64,000 nt of DNA, taken from contig JABTUC010000001.1 in NCBI GenBank assembly GCA_015075545.1, forward strand, positions 992,001-1,056,000, read 5' to 3'. Below the pieces are notes generated by a model, which saw only the letters and a program-made list of their open reading frames with translations, made no database searches and was not told where the DNA came from. Made by a program: the position numbers and the translations under genes. This document shows, piece by piece, positions 8,907-18,518 of this stretch (position 1 is its first letter; the number at the start of each line of letters is the position of its first letter). This DNA comes from Ideonella sp. Its GTDB lineage: Bacteria; Pseudomonadota; Gammaproteobacteria; Burkholderiales; Burkholderiaceae_C.

Positions 8907-10565
8907 TCAATGCGGCATCGCGCGGGCGATCAGCGCATCGAGCGGTGCACCGCCCGGCAGCAGCCCGAACGCCCCGCCCCCGCCGATGGCATCGCCGAAC
9001 CGCGACGCGCAGAAGCTGTCGAACATCTCGGCCGGCGCGTGCTGGCGCAGTAACGCCGCCTGCACGGCGAGGGCGACATCGCGTGCAAGGCGGCGCGCAT
9101 CGGCTTCGTCGGTGGTGCCATCCACGCGCGCCGGCAGGCTGTCGGCGAGCCGATCGAGCGCCGCGTTGGCACCGCGCGCGGGCGCCAGCTCGTGCATCAG
9201 CGCGTCGGCCACCGGGCCGGTGCGCAGCGCGCGCAGCAGATCGATGGCCTGGATGTTGCCCGCGCCCTCCCAGATCGAATTGACCGGCATCTCGCGGTAG
9301 ACGCGCGCCATCACGCCCTCGCCGTTGTCTTCGACGTAGCCGTTGCCGCCGAGGCACTCCATCGCCTCCTGCGCAAACAGGCTGCCGCGCTTGCAGATCC
9401 AGAACTTGCCGATCGGCGTCAACACGCGGCGGATCAACGCCTCGTGGCCGCTGGCGTCCTGCCCGTTCTCGCTGCGGTCGAGCGAGCGCGCCAGGCGCAA
9501 CGCCAACGCGGTGGCAGCCTCGCTCTCGAGAGCGAGGTCGGCGAGCACGCTCTTCATGGCCGGCTGGTCGATCAGCCGCTTGCCGAATGCTCGACGCTCA
9601 CTGCAGTGGTGCAGCGCCAGCGTCAACGCCTGGCGCATCAGACCCGCCGTGCCGAGCGAGCAGTCGAGCCGCGTGATCGCACCCATCGCGAGGATCTGCG
9701 GCACGCCACGGCCCTCGTCGCCGACCCGCCACGCCACCGAGCGGTCGAACTCGACCTCGGAGCTGGCGTTGGCCTTGTTGCCGAGCTTGTCCTTCAGGCG
9801 CTGGATGCGCAGCACGTTGGGCGTGCCGTCGGGCAGCCAGCGCGGCATGAAGTAGCAGCTCAGGCCGCCCGCGGCCTGCGCCAGCACCAGGAACGCATCG
9901 CACATCGGCGCCGACAGGAACCACTTGTGCCCGGTGATGCGCACGCGCTCGCCCCAGGCGTCGCGGCCGTCGGGCTCGGCGCGCGTGGTGTTGGCGCGCA
10001 CGTCGGAGCCGCCTTGCTTCTCGGTCATGCCCATGCCGAGCGTGACGGCGGGCTTCTGCGGCATCGGCACGAAGCGCGGGTCGTACTGCGTGCCGGCGAT
10101 GGCGCCGCGCCAGGCCTCGTACAGCGGCGCATTGGCGCGCAGCGACGGCGTCACCGCGTAGCTCATCGACACCGGGCACAGCACCGATGGCTCGGCCTGC
10201 GTCCACACGACGAAGCCCGCAGCGCGCTCGACGTGCGCGCCGGGCCCGCGCGACCACGGCGCGCCGTGCAGGCCGTGGCGCAGCGCGCCGCCGAGCAGCA
10301 CGTGGTAGCTCGGGTGGAACTCCACCTGATCGATGCGGTGGCCGAAGCGGTCGAAGCTGCGCAGCTCCGGCGTGTGCACGTTGGCCAGCCGCGCGTGCTC
10401 GCCTGTCGCCGCCGACCCCGCCTCGGCGCCGAGCACCGACAGCGCCTTGGTGTCGAGCTGCGGCGCGTTGAAGCGCAGCGCGTCGCGCAGCCCACGATCG
10501 GTGTCGAACAGATTGACGTCGACGAACGGCGTGCTCTGGTTGGTGACTTCGTGCGTCTGGCTCAT
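8907..10565 (-). CDS. aidB: AidB-like acyl-CoA dehydrogenase
   Basis: A 552-residue FAD enzyme closer to E. coli AidB than to ordinary 380-residue acyl-CoA dehydrogenases: the N-terminal extension with NQSTPFVDVNLFDTD, ARLANVHTPELRSFDRFGHR, GMGMTEKQGGSDVRANTTRAE, HKWFLSAPMCDAFLVLAQA and EAMECLGGNGYVED are all AidB-type. AidB binds DNA and is induced in alkylation damage in E. coli, yet here the gene is the last of a beta-oxidation cluster, so a metabolic acyl-CoA role is at least as likely. The ATG at 10565 follows GAAGGAGCGGGTC and overlaps the stop of the upstream acetyltransferase gene by four bases, so translation is coupled. Confidence 0.88.
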   Translation of the reverse strand: MSQTHEVTNQSTPFVDVNLFDTDRGLRDALRFNAPQLDTKALSVLGAEAGSAATGEHARLANVHTPELRSFDRFGHRIDQVEFHPSYHVLLGGALRHGLHGAPWSRGPGAHVERAAGFVVWTQAEPSVLCPVSMSYAVTPSLRANAPLYEAWRGAIAGTQYDPRFVPMPQKPAVTLGMGMTEKQGGSDVRANTTRAEPDGRDAWGERVRITGHKWFLSAPMCDAFLVLAQAAGGLSCYFMPRWLPDGTPNVLRIQRLKDKLGNKANASSEVEFDRSVAWRVGDEGRGVPQILAMGAITRLDCSLGTAGLMRQALTLALHHCSERRAFGKRLIDQPAMKSVLADLALESEAATALALRLARSLDRSENGQDASGHEALIRRVLTPIGKFWICKRGSLFAQEAMECLGGNGYVEDNGEGVMARVYREMPVNSIWEGAGNIQAIDLLRALRTGPVADALMHELAPARGANAALDRLADSLPARVDGTTDEADARRLARDVALAVQAALLRQHAPAEMFDSFCASRFGDAIGGGGAFGLLPGGAPLDALIARAMPH

Positions 10566-11014
10566 GACCCGCTCCTTCGCATCTGCACGTGGGGGACTCC
10601 GTCCTCGAGGTACTCGTCCGACGCAGTTTCGAAGCCATGCTGCCGGTAGAAGCGCTGCAGGCGCGCCTGCGCGCTGATGCGCACCGCGTGCCCGGGCCAC
10701 GTCAACGCGCAGCGCGCCAGGCCCTCGCGCATCAGTGCGTGGCCGAAACCGCGCCCGCGCAGCGCCGCGTCGACCACCACGCGCCCGATCGAGACCTCGT
10801 CGTATTTCACCCCGGGATCCAGCAGCCGAAGATAGGCCATCAGTTCGCCGCCGGCCTTGCGCCCGAGCAAGTGCCAGGCGGATCGGTCGGCGCCGTCGGG
10901 GTCGAGAAACGGCCCCTGCTCGAGCACGAACACGCGCGCGCGCAGCGCCAGCATGTCGTAGACGCCGTCGGCGCCGAGGTCACCGAAGCGCAGCCACACC
11001 CACGCCAGCGGCAT
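10562..11014 (-). CDS. GNAT-family N-acetyltransferase, ElaA type
   Basis: A 150-residue protein with ElaA features: LRARVFVLEQGPFLDPDGAD near the N terminus and the acetyl-CoA-binding segment IGRVVVDAALRGRGFGHALM, where RGRGFG is the pyrophosphate-binding motif A. The C terminus HGFETASDEYLEDGVPH matches the family. Acceptor substrate is unknown. It starts directly after the stop of the MDR oxidoreductase gene and overlaps aidB by ATGA, so it belongs to the same transcript. Confidence 0.85.
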   Translation of the reverse strand: MPLAWVWLRFGDLGADGVYDMLALRARVFVLEQGPFLDPDGADRSAWHLLGRKAGGELMAYLRLLDPGVKYDEVSIGRVVVDAALRGRGFGHALMREGLARCALTWPGHAVRISAQARLQRFYRQHGFETASDEYLEDGVPHVQMRRSGS

Positions 11015-12034
11015 TCAGACCAGCTTGACGAGCTGCTTGCCGAAGTTGCGGCCTTTCAGCAGCCCGATGAACGCCTCGGGAGCGCGTTCGAGGCCCTGCG
11101 CGACCGTCTCGCGGTACTTCAGCGTGCCCTTGGCCACGCGCTCGCCCAGTTCGGCCAGCGCCTGCGGCCACAGCGCCATGTGCTCGCTGACGATGAAGCC
11201 CTGCACCTTCATGCGGTTGAGCAAGATCAGTTGCGGCGCGGCCATCGGAATCGGCGCACCGTTGTAGCCCGAGATCATGCCGCACATCGCGATGCGCGAG
11301 AACGCGTTGGCCCTGCGCATCACGGCGTCGAGGATCGCGCCGCCGACGTTCTCGAAATGGCCGTCGATGCCGCTCGGGCACGCCTGCGCCAGCGCTGCAG
11401 CGATGGCGTCGGTGCCATCGAGCTTCTTGTAGTCGATGCAGGCGTCGAAGCTGAGTTCGTCGACGACGTAGTTGCACTTGTCGGCGCCCCCGGCGATGCC
11501 CACGGCGCGGCAGCCGCGCGCCTTGGCGAGCTGGCCGACCACGCTGCCCACAGCGCCGCTGGCGGCGCTGACGACGATCGTCTCGCCCTCCTTGGCTTCG
11601 ATGATCTTGTTCAACCCCATCCACGCGGTGACGCCGGGCATCCCCACCACGCCGAGGTACGCCGAGATCGGCACGCGCGCGGTGTCGATCTTGCGCAGCG
11701 CCCACGGCTGCGCGGCGGCGACCACCGAGTACTGCTGCCAGCCGCCCATGCCGACCACTGCGTCGCCGGGCTTGTAGTCGGGGTGCCGCGATTCGACCAC
11801 CTCGCCGACGGTGCCGCCGACCATCACCGCGTTCAGCGCCTGCGGCTGCGCGTAGCTCTTGCCCTCGTTCATGCGGCCGCGCATGTACGGGTCGAGGCTC
11901 AGGTAGTGGTGCCGCACCAGCACCTCGCCGTCGCCCAACGCAGGAAGCGGCGCCTCTTCGAGCCTGAAGTTGGCGGGCGTCGGTTCACCGCTGGGGCGCG
12001 AAGCCAGCACGAAGCGCTTGTTGATCGTGGCCAT
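11015..12034 (-). CDS. NADP-dependent MDR-family oxidoreductase (curcumin reductase/2-alkenal reductase-like)
   Basis: A 339-residue zinc-independent medium-chain reductase of the YncB/CurA group. The N-terminal GroES-like fold begins MATINKRFVLASRPSGEPTP, with LSLDPYMRGRMN; the Rossmann domain has VSAASGAVGSVVGQLAKARG and YFENVGG-like FENVGGAILDAV. Such enzymes reduce C=C bonds of enones and enals with NADPH. In this operon it could reduce unsaturated acyl-CoA or aldehyde intermediates. The ATG follows GGAGTGACATC; a longer frame upstream lies inside the thioesterase gene and is rejected. Confidence 0.87.
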   Translation of the reverse strand: MATINKRFVLASRPSGEPTPANFRLEEAPLPALGDGEVLVRHHYLSLDPYMRGRMNEGKSYAQPQALNAVMVGGTVGEVVESRHPDYKPGDAVVGMGGWQQYSVVAAAQPWALRKIDTARVPISAYLGVVGMPGVTAWMGLNKIIEAKEGETIVVSAASGAVGSVVGQLAKARGCRAVGIAGGADKCNYVVDELSFDACIDYKKLDGTDAIAAALAQACPSGIDGHFENVGGAILDAVMRRANAFSRIAMCGMISGYNGAPIPMAAPQLILLNRMKVQGFIVSEHMALWPQALAELGERVAKGTLKYRETVAQGLERAPEAFIGLLKGRNFGKQLVKLV

Positions 12035-12038
12035 GATG

Positions 12039-12494
12039 TCACTCCGTCGGCTTGTCGTGCGGCCTTCCGAGGCCGGTCTTGGAGGTGGGCAGCGCGCGCA
12101 GGTACTTGAAGGTGCCGGTGGCGTGGGCACACAGGCGGGATTCGCCATCGAGCACCGAGGCCTCGCAGAACGCCAGCGTCGACGTGCGGTGCAGCAGCTT
12201 GCCCAGCGCTCGCAGCTCGCCCTCGGCCGGCCGCACGAAGCTGGTCTTCATCTCGATCGTTGCGACGCTGGGGCGGCCGTTCTGGCGGTGCACGCTGCGC
12301 GCGGCCTGCGCCATCGCGACGTCGAGCATCGTCATCAGCACGCCGCCGTGCGCCACCTCCCACGAGTTGAGGTGCGCCTCGGCGAGGTCGACGCGCAGCT
12401 CGGCGCGGCCGTCGCCGACGCTGTGCAGCTCGAGCCCCAGCTCTTCGACGAACGGGATGCGAACCGGAAACGGAATGCGATCGCTGCTGGACAT
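12039..12494 (-). CDS. PaaI-type hotdog thioesterase (first of three)
   Basis: A 151-residue hotdog-fold protein. The family signature is WEVAHGGVLMTMLDVAMAQAA, with the HGG turn before the central helix, followed by the dimer strand TIEMKTSFVRPAEGELRALG and CEASVLDGESRLCAHATGTFKYL. Enzymes of this type hydrolyse acyl-CoA thioesters, releasing stalled or unusual acyl groups and CoA. The ATG at 12494 follows CCGAGGCGG. It begins 14 bases after the SDR gene and ends 4 bases before the MDR gene start. Confidence 0.85.
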   Translation of the reverse strand: MSSSDRIPFPVRIPFVEELGLELHSVGDGRAELRVDLAEAHLNSWEVAHGGVLMTMLDVAMAQAARSVHRQNGRPSVATIEMKTSFVRPAEGELRALGKLLHRTSTLAFCEASVLDGESRLCAHATGTFKYLRALPTSKTGLGRPHDKPTE

Positions 12495-12508
12495 GCCGCC
12501 TCGGGGTC

Positions 12509-13297
12509 TCAACCTGCGGTGACGCACGAGACGCCGCCGTCGATCGCCAGGATCTGGCCGGTGATGTGCTTGCCCGCGGCCGACGCGAAGAGCACGGCAG
12601 CGCCCTTGAGATCGTCGTCGTCGCCGAGCCGCTGCAACGGTGCATGCGACACCAGCACGTCGCCCATGGTCTGCAGCGTGTGCTGCGTCATCCTGCTCGG
12701 GAAAAATCCGGGCGCGATGGCGTTGACGGTGATGCCGTGCTCGCCCCACTCGCACGCCAGCGCGCGCGTGAAGTTGACCACCGCGCCCTTGCTGGTGTTG
12801 TAGGCCAGCGTCTCGTGACCGGGCGGGTTGCCGCCGAGGCCCGCGATCGACGCCACGTTGATGATGCGGCCGCGCTTGCGCGGAATCATGCTCGCCTTGC
12901 CGACGGCCTGGCTGAACAGAAAGATGCTGCGCACGTTGAGGTTCATCACCTTGTCCCAGCCTTCGAGCGGGTGGTCCTCGGCCGGCGCACCCCAGGCGGC
13001 GCCGGCGTTGTTGACGAGGATGTCCACCGCGCCGAGCCGCTCGAGCGTCTCGGTGCACACCTTGCGCACCTGCGCCGGGTCGCTCGCGTCGGCGGCGATC
13101 CAGCGCGCGTCGATGCCCTTGCCCTGCAGGTGCGCCACGGCCTCCTCGAGGTCGGCCGCCTTGCGCGACGTGAGCATGACCTTGGCGCCTGCCTCGCCCA
13201 GGGCTTCGGCGATCTGCAGGCCAAGTCCGCGCGAGCCGCCGGTGACCAGCGCGTGCTGGCCCGTGAGGTCGAACAGTTGTTTCACAGGGGTGGACAC
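12509..13297 (-). CDS. SDR-family oxidoreductase (FabG/gluconate 5-dehydrogenase-like)
   Basis: A 262-residue classical short-chain dehydrogenase. TGGSRGLG (residues 19-26) binds the dinucleotide, NNAG is at 96-99, and the catalytic Ser150, Tyr166 and Lys170 are in NVASIAG and YNTSK. The C terminus ITGQILAIDGG is the usual SDR end. Substrate cannot be read from the sequence; a 3-hydroxyacyl-CoA or 3-ketoacyl substrate would fit the operon. It starts with GTG, preceded by GGAGAGCGAA. Confidence 0.9.
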   Translation of the reverse strand: MSTPVKQLFDLTGQHALVTGGSRGLGLQIAEALGEAGAKVMLTSRKAADLEEAVAHLQGKGIDARWIAADASDPAQVRKVCTETLERLGAVDILVNNAGAAWGAPAEDHPLEGWDKVMNLNVRSIFLFSQAVGKASMIPRKRGRIINVASIAGLGGNPPGHETLAYNTSKGAVVNFTRALACEWGEHGITVNAIAPGFFPSRMTQHTLQTMGDVLVSHAPLQRLGDDDDLKGAAVLFASAAGKHITGQILAIDGGVSCVTAG

Positions 13298-13328
13298 TTC
13301 GCTCTCCTGCAGATGATGGCCGGCTCGG

Positions 13329-13751
13329 TCAGGTCTTCGGCGCAGTGATGGCCATCGTCGCCGAGGCCTTCATCACCAGCGTGCGCTGTTGCCCCGACAC
13401 CGCCCACACCTGGGCTTCGGTGAAGGTGATGGCGCGCCCGGGCTTCAGCACCTGCGCCTCGCACACCAGGCGCTCGCCGAGCGCCGGTCGCAGCAGGCTG
13501 GTCTTCAGTTCGGCCGTCAGCACCCAGTGGCCCGCGGGAGCCAGCGACTGCGCGGCCGCGCCCATCGAGTGGTCGGCCATCGTCGCCATCACGCCGGCGT
13601 GCACGACGCCGGTGTGCTGGGTATGACGCTTCTCGACGCGCAGTTCGGTCGCCACCGTGCCCGCGCCGATCGCCGTCGGCACCACGCCCAGCTCGACCAT
13701 GAAGGGGGCCGAGGCGAAGATCGCGCGCGCGAGGTCGAGATCGGTCGCCAT
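13329..13751 (-). CDS. PaaI-type hotdog thioesterase (second of three)
   Basis: A 140-residue hotdog protein with GVVHAGVMATMADHSMGAAA in place of the HGG turn (HAG), then TAELKTSLLRPALGERLVCEAQV and VMKASATMAITAP. Its sequence differs clearly from its two neighbours, so the three are not recent tandem copies. Likely an acyl-CoA thioesterase with its own chain or branch preference. It starts 4 bases after the stop of the third thioesterase gene and ends 31 bases before the SDR gene. Confidence 0.85.
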   Translation of the reverse strand: MATDLDLARAIFASAPFMVELGVVPTAIGAGTVATELRVEKRHTQHTGVVHAGVMATMADHSMGAAAQSLAPAGHWVLTAELKTSLLRPALGERLVCEAQVLKPGRAITFTEAQVWAVSGQQRTLVMKASATMAITAPKT

Positions 13752-13755
13752 GGCT

Positions 13756-14184
13756 TCAGCGTGGCGTCATGCGCACGACGGTGCCCTGCGCCACGGCGCA
13801 CAGCTTTTCTTCGCCGCCGCGCCAGGCGAGCACGTCGCAGCGACACACCACCTGGCTGCGGCTCAATGCCACCGCCTCGGCGCGCGCGATCAGGCGCTCG
13901 CCGATCGCCGGCCGCGCGTAGTTGATCTTGAACTCGGAGGTGACGACGCCGAAGCCGAGCGCCGAACCGCCCGCGTAGGTGAGCGCGTTGTCGGCCAGGT
14001 AGCTGACGACCCCGCCGTGCGCGAAGCCGTTCTGCTGCAGCAGTTCGGTGCGCAGCGTCAGCTCCAACTCGGCGCGGCCCGGCGTCAACGCGTTCAGGCG
14101 GGTGCCGAGCAGGCGGCTGAACGGCTGCTCGGCGAGCACCTCGCGGCCACGGGCGAGCAACTCGCCATGCGCGGCCTCGCTCAT
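13756..14184 (-). CDS. PaaI-type hotdog thioesterase (third of three)
   Basis: A 142-residue hotdog protein with NGFAHGGVVSYLADNALTYAGG as the conserved turn and helix, then EFKINYARPAIGERLIARAEAV and LCAVAQGTVVRM. The longer upstream frame lies within the hydrolase gene and is rejected because the ATG at 14184 overlaps the TGA of that gene (ATGA), a sign of coupled translation. It probably hydrolyses acyl-CoA esters in the same pathway as the neighbouring thiolase and FadB. Confidence 0.86.
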   Translation of the reverse strand: MSEAAHGELLARGREVLAEQPFSRLLGTRLNALTPGRAELELTLRTELLQQNGFAHGGVVSYLADNALTYAGGSALGFGVVTSEFKINYARPAIGERLIARAEAVALSRSQVVCRCDVLAWRGGEEKLCAVAQGTVVRMTPR

Positions 14185-15077
14185 GGCGCGAGGCCGAAGC
14201 GTTGCAGCGCCGCCCGCGCGATCGGGGCTCCCCACTCGGGAACGAAGTGGCCGGCCTCGGCCAACTCGAGCGGCGGCGGGCAGCCGCGGATCACCTGCTG
14301 CAGCGCGCGCATCGGCGCCTCGCCGAGCACCGGATCCTTCATGCCGATCGCCATGAAGCTGTCGCCGGCCCATTGCCGGCTCCAGAACTCGGCCGCGCGG
14401 CGACTGACGGCGACACCCGGCGCGTCGTTGCCTTCGGGCACGAGGTTGGGAAACGCGTGCAGCGCGGCCTTGTAGCGCGCCTCGGGAAACGGCGCGTCGT
14501 AGGCCGCCAGTTCTTCGGCCGTCAGCCCGGGCTTGCCGCGGCCGAGCAGCTTGCCCACCGGCAGGTCGGACTGCGTGTTGGAGTACGCGCGCCACAGGCG
14601 GAACCCCTCGGTGACTTCACCGATCCCGAGGCCGGTGTTCATCACCAGCAGCCGCGTGAAGCGCTCGGGCATCTCGTGCGGCAGGGTGAGGCCGAGCAGG
14701 CCGCCCCAATCCTGGCACACCAGCATGATGTTCTTCAGGTCGAACCACTCGACGAAGCGCATCAGCATCGCGCGGTGCTTGTCGAAGCTGTGCCACCCCG
14801 GCTCGGCCGGCTTGTCGGAGCGGCCGAAGCCGATCAGGTCGGGCGCCACCACCCGCACGCCGGCATCGACGAACACCGGAATCATGTGGCGGTACAGGTA
14901 GCACCACGTCGGGTTGCCGTGCAGGCACAACGCGGTCACCTCGGCATCGCGCGGGCCTTCGTCGAGGTAGTGGACGCGCAGGCCCTCGAACCCCTCGAGG
15001 ATCGCCACGTCGTGCGGTGCCCACGGAAACCCGGGCAGATCGCGAAAGCGCTCGTCGGGCGTGCGCAGGATGTCCAT
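14181..15077 (-). CDS. dhmA: haloalkane dehalogenase-like alpha/beta hydrolase (HLD-I type)
   Basis: A 298-residue alpha/beta hydrolase that lines up along its length with DhlA of Xanthobacter. The predicted nucleophile Asp123 lies in CQDWGG, the acid Asp248 in IGMKD, and the base His277 in AGHFVPEWG; Trp124 and Trp162 sit where the two halide-stabilising tryptophans of DhlA are. The oxyanion region is HGNPTWCYLYR. The real substrate is unknown: a halogenated fatty acid or alkane, or a natural ester or epoxide. It starts 15 bases after the thiolase gene; a -10-like AAGAAT lies 6 bases before its ATG. Confidence 0.85.
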   Translation of the reverse strand: MDILRTPDERFRDLPGFPWAPHDVAILEGFEGLRVHYLDEGPRDAEVTALCLHGNPTWCYLYRHMIPVFVDAGVRVVAPDLIGFGRSDKPAEPGWHSFDKHRAMLMRFVEWFDLKNIMLVCQDWGGLLGLTLPHEMPERFTRLLVMNTGLGIGEVTEGFRLWRAYSNTQSDLPVGKLLGRGKPGLTAEELAAYDAPFPEARYKAALHAFPNLVPEGNDAPGVAVSRRAAEFWSRQWAGDSFMAIGMKDPVLGEAPMRALQQVIRGCPPPLELAEAGHFVPEWGAPIARAALQRFGLAP

Positions 15078-15092
15078 GCGCCGATTCTTCGG

Positions 15093-16268
15093 TCAAAGCA
15101 CCTCGAACACGCCGGCCGCGCCCATGCCGCCACCGACGCACATCGTGACGCAGACGCGCTTGGCGCCGCGGCGCTTGCCTTCGATCAGCGCGTGGCCGGT
15201 CAGCCGCTGGCCGCTGACGCCGTAGGGGTGCCCGATGGCGATCGCGCCGCCGTTGACGTTGAGCCGCTCCATCGGGATGCCGAGCTTGTCGGCGCAGTAC
15301 AGCACCTGCACCGCGAACGCCTCGTTCAACTCCCACAGGTCGATGTCGCCCACCTTCAGCCCCAGGCGCTGCAGCACCTTGGGCACCGCGAACACCGGGC
15401 CGATGCCCATCTCGTCGGGCTCGCAGCCGGCCACCGCAAAGCCGAGGAAACGGCCGATCGGCTTCAGGTTCTTCTTCTGCGCGTAGCTGTCGCTGACCAC
15501 CACGCAGGCGCCCGCGCCGTCGCTGAACTGGCTGGCGTTGCCGGCGGTGATCACGCCGCCCGGGATCGCGGGCCGGATGTCCTTGATGCCGTCGACCGTG
15601 GTGCCGGGGCGCAGGCCTTCGTCCTTGTCGACGCTGACCTCCTTGCTGCGCAGGCCGAGCACCGCGTCGGCAACGCCGGCGGTGACCGTGATCGGCGCGA
15701 TCTCGTCCTTGAAGCGGCCCGCCTCCTGGCCGGCGCACGCCTTCTGCTGGCTGGCGGCGCCGTATTCGTCCTGCCGCTGCTTCGAGACGTTGTAGCGCTT
15801 GGCGACGTTCTCGGCGGTCTGCAGCATCGTCCAGTAGACCTCGGGCTTGGCTTTCTGCAGCGCCGGGTCGATCAGCATGTGGTGGTTCATCTCCTGCTGC
15901 ACGCACGAGATGCTCTCGACGCCGCCGGCGACGAAGACCTCGCCCTCGCCGGCGATCACGCGCTGCGAGGCCATGGCGATCGTCTGCAGGCCGCTCGAGC
16001 AGAAGCGGTTGATGGTGACGCCCGCGGTGGTGATCGGCAGCCCGGCGCGCAGCGCGATCTGGCGCGCGATGTTCATGCCGGTGGCGCCCTCGGGGTTGGC
16101 GCAGCCCATCAGCACGTCTTCGACCGCTCCGGGGTCGACGCCGGCGCGCTCGACCGCCGCCTTCACCACGTGGCCGCCGAGCGTGGCGCCGTGGGTCATG
16201 TTGAACGCACCCTTCCAGCTCTTGGCCAGCGGCGTGCGGGCGGTCGAAACGATCACGGCCTGGGTCAT
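15093..16268 (-). CDS. fadA: acetyl-CoA C-acyltransferase (thiolase)
   Basis: A 391-residue degradative thiolase. Cys90 in NRFCSSGLQ forms the acyl-enzyme; the His is in [16 protein letters not shown] and the second Cys in [13 protein letters not shown] near the C terminus. It releases acetyl-CoA in the last step of each beta-oxidation round and pairs with the FadB protein encoded upstream. FadA-type (3-ketoacyl-CoA) is more likely than a biosynthetic acetoacetyl-CoA thiolase because of the neighbours. The gene lies 109 bases after fadB. Confidence 0.93.
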   Translation of the reverse strand: MTQAVIVSTARTPLAKSWKGAFNMTHGATLGGHVVKAAVERAGVDPGAVEDVLMGCANPEGATGMNIARQIALRAGLPITTAGVTINRFCSSGLQTIAMASQRVIAGEGEVFVAGGVESISCVQQEMNHHMLIDPALQKAKPEVYWTMLQTAENVAKRYNVSKQRQDEYGAASQQKACAGQEAGRFKDEIAPITVTAGVADAVLGLRSKEVSVDKDEGLRPGTTVDGIKDIRPAIPGGVITAGNASQFSDGAGACVVVSDSYAQKKNLKPIGRFLGFAVAGCEPDEMGIGPVFAVPKVLQRLGLKVGDIDLWELNEAFAVQVLYCADKLGIPMERLNVNGGAIAIGHPYGVSGQRLTGHALIEGKRRGAKRVCVTMCVGGGMGAAGVFEVL

Positions 16269-16377
16269 GGAATTCTCCTTGCAGGGTCAGCCGGCGGCGA
16301 ACCGCAGCAGGTGATGATGGAAGCGAATCGGTTCGGCGAGGTGGGTCGGCACCATGCGCGCTCGTGTGCCATTCGCC

Positions 16378-18471
16378 TCAGGTGAATGTCTTGCCCTCGG
16401 CCGCCAGGCGCGCCAGTAGCGGCGCCGGCTGCCAGAACGCGGCGTCGTCGTGCGGGTTGGCGGCGAAGCGCTTCATCGTGTGCACCACGTTGAACAGGCC
16501 CCGGCTGTCGGCGTAGCACAGCGGCCCGCCGCGCCACAGCGGGAAGCCGTAGCCGGTGAGGTAGACCATGTCGATGTCGCTGGCCTTGCTGGCGATGCCT
16601 TCCTCGAGGATGTGCGCGGCCTCGTTGACCAGCGCGTACACCAGCCGGTGCACGATCTCGTCGTCGCCGATCTTGCGCGGGGCGAGGCCCAGCTCCTTGC
16701 GGTGATCCTCGATCATCTTGTCGACCAACGACGATGGAATTGCGTCGCGCTTGCCGGGTTGGTAGTCGTACCAGCCGGCGCCGGTCTTCTGGCCGAAGCG
16801 GCCCATTTCGCACAGCAGGTCGGCGGTTCTGCTGTAGCGCAGGTTCGGGTGCTCGACGTAGCGGCGCTTGCGGATCGCCCAGCCGATGTCGTTGCCGGCG
16901 AGGTCGCCCATGCGGAACGGCCCCATCGCGAAGCCGAAGCGCTCGATCGCCTTGTCGACCTGCGCGGGCGTGCAGCCTTCGTCGAGCAGGAAGCCCGCCT
17001 GCCGCGAGTACTGCTCGATCATGCGGTTGCCGATGAAGCCGTCGCACACGCCCGAGACGATCGCCGTCTTCTTGATCGTCTTGCCCAGGCTCATCACGGT
17101 GGCGAGCACGTCCTTGCCGGTCTTGGCGCCACGCACCACCTCGAGCAGCTTCATCACGTTGGCCGGGCTGAAGAAGTGCGTGCCGATCACGTCCTGCGGG
17201 CGCTTGGTGAAGGCGGCGATCGCGTTGACGTCGAGCGTCGAGGTGTTGCTGGCCAGGATGGCGCCTGGCTTCATCACCGCGTCGAGCTGCTTGAAGACTT
17301 TCTCCTTGACGCCCATTTCCTCGAACACCGCCTCGATCACGAGGTCGGCATCCTTGATGTCGTCGTACGAAAGCGTGGTCTTCAGCAGCGCCATGCGCTG
17401 GTCGTACTTCTTGGCCTCGAGCTTGCCCTTCTTGACCTGCGCCTCGTAGTTCTTGCGGATCGTCGCGACGCCGCGGTCGAGCGCCTCTTGCTTCATCTCG
17501 AGGATCGTCACCGGGATGCCGGCGTTGAGGAAGTTCATCGAGATGCCGCCGCCCATCGTGCCGGCGCCGATCACCGCCACCTTCGCGATCTTGCGCTGCG
17601 GCGTGTCTTCGGGCACGTCGGGGATCTTGGCTGCAGCGCGCTCGCCGAAGAACGCATGGCGCAGCGCCTTCGATTCGGGCGTCAGCATCAGGCCCTTGAA
17701 CAGCTCGAGCTCGTAGGCGAGACCGTCGTCGATCTTCTTCGTCACCGCGGCCTGCACCGCATCGACGCACTTGGGCGGCGCCGGAAAGTGCTTGGCCATC
17801 GCCTTGACCGTGTTGCGCGCGAACTGGAAGTAGGCGTCGGCATTCGGGTGCGAGGCCTTCAGGTCGCGCACGCGCGGCAGCGGCCGCTGGTCGGCCACCG
17901 ACCTGGCGAACGCGATCGCCGCGGCGACGACGTCGCCATCGGCGACCTGGTCGAACAGTTTCTGCCCCGGCAGCGCGGCGAGCACATCGCTCGGCACGGG
18001 CTCGCCGCTGACGATCATGTTCAGCGCCGTCTCGACGCCGAGCACGCGCGGCAGCCGCTGCGTACCGCCGGCGCCCGGCAGCAGGCCGAGCTTGACTTCG
18101 GGCAGCGCCACGGGCACCTTGGGCGCCGCGACGCGGTAATGGCAGCCAAGAGCGAGTTCGAGGCCGCCGCCCATCACCACCCCATTGACCGCGGCGACCA
18201 CCGGCTTGGACGACTCCTCGGTCATGCGGATCAGCGTCAGCAGATTCGGCTCGGCCAGCGCCTTGGGCAAGCCGAACTCGCGGATGTCGGCGCCACCCGA
18301 GAAGGCCTTGCCGCCGCCGGTGATCACGACGGCGCGCACCGATGCGTCGGCCTGCGCCTGGTCGAGGCCCGCGGCCACCGCGCGCCGCGTCTCGTAGCTC
18401 AGCCCATTGACCGGCGGGTTGTTCAGCGTGATGACGGCAACGCCGTCGCGGACTTCGTAGCTGGCACTCAT
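16378..18471 (-). CDS. fadB: bifunctional enoyl-CoA hydratase/3-hydroxyacyl-CoA dehydrogenase
   Basis: A 697-residue fusion protein. The N-terminal crotonase domain (about 1-190) has [16 protein letters not shown] and [16 protein letters not shown], which carry the oxyanion hole and catalytic Glu. The dehydrogenase half starts near residue 295 with the Rossmann motif [19 protein letters not shown] and continues through [17 protein letters not shown] to the helical C-terminal domain. It hydrates trans-2-enoyl-CoA and oxidises the L-3-hydroxy product with NAD. The ATG at 18471 follows GAGGAG; longer upstream frames run into the promoter region. Confidence 0.95.
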   Translation of the reverse strand: MSASYEVRDGVAVITLNNPPVNGLSYETRRAVAAGLDQAQADASVRAVVITGGGKAFSGGADIREFGLPKALAEPNLLTLIRMTEESSKPVVAAVNGVVMGGGLELALGCHYRVAAPKVPVALPEVKLGLLPGAGGTQRLPRVLGVETALNMIVSGEPVPSDVLAALPGQKLFDQVADGDVVAAAIAFARSVADQRPLPRVRDLKASHPNADAYFQFARNTVKAMAKHFPAPPKCVDAVQAAVTKKIDDGLAYELELFKGLMLTPESKALRHAFFGERAAAKIPDVPEDTPQRKIAKVAVIGAGTMGGGISMNFLNAGIPVTILEMKQEALDRGVATIRKNYEAQVKKGKLEAKKYDQRMALLKTTLSYDDIKDADLVIEAVFEEMGVKEKVFKQLDAVMKPGAILASNTSTLDVNAIAAFTKRPQDVIGTHFFSPANVMKLLEVVRGAKTGKDVLATVMSLGKTIKKTAIVSGVCDGFIGNRMIEQYSRQAGFLLDEGCTPAQVDKAIERFGFAMGPFRMGDLAGNDIGWAIRKRRYVEHPNLRYSRTADLLCEMGRFGQKTGAGWYDYQPGKRDAIPSSLVDKMIEDHRKELGLAPRKIGDDEIVHRLVYALVNEAAHILEEGIASKASDIDMVYLTGYGFPLWRGGPLCYADSRGLFNVVHTMKRFAANPHDDAAFWQPAPLLARLAAEGKTFT

Positions 18472-18518
18472 GGCAGGCTCCTCATGGGGCGCTCTTTCGC
18501 CGCCGTCGCTCCCGGCGA

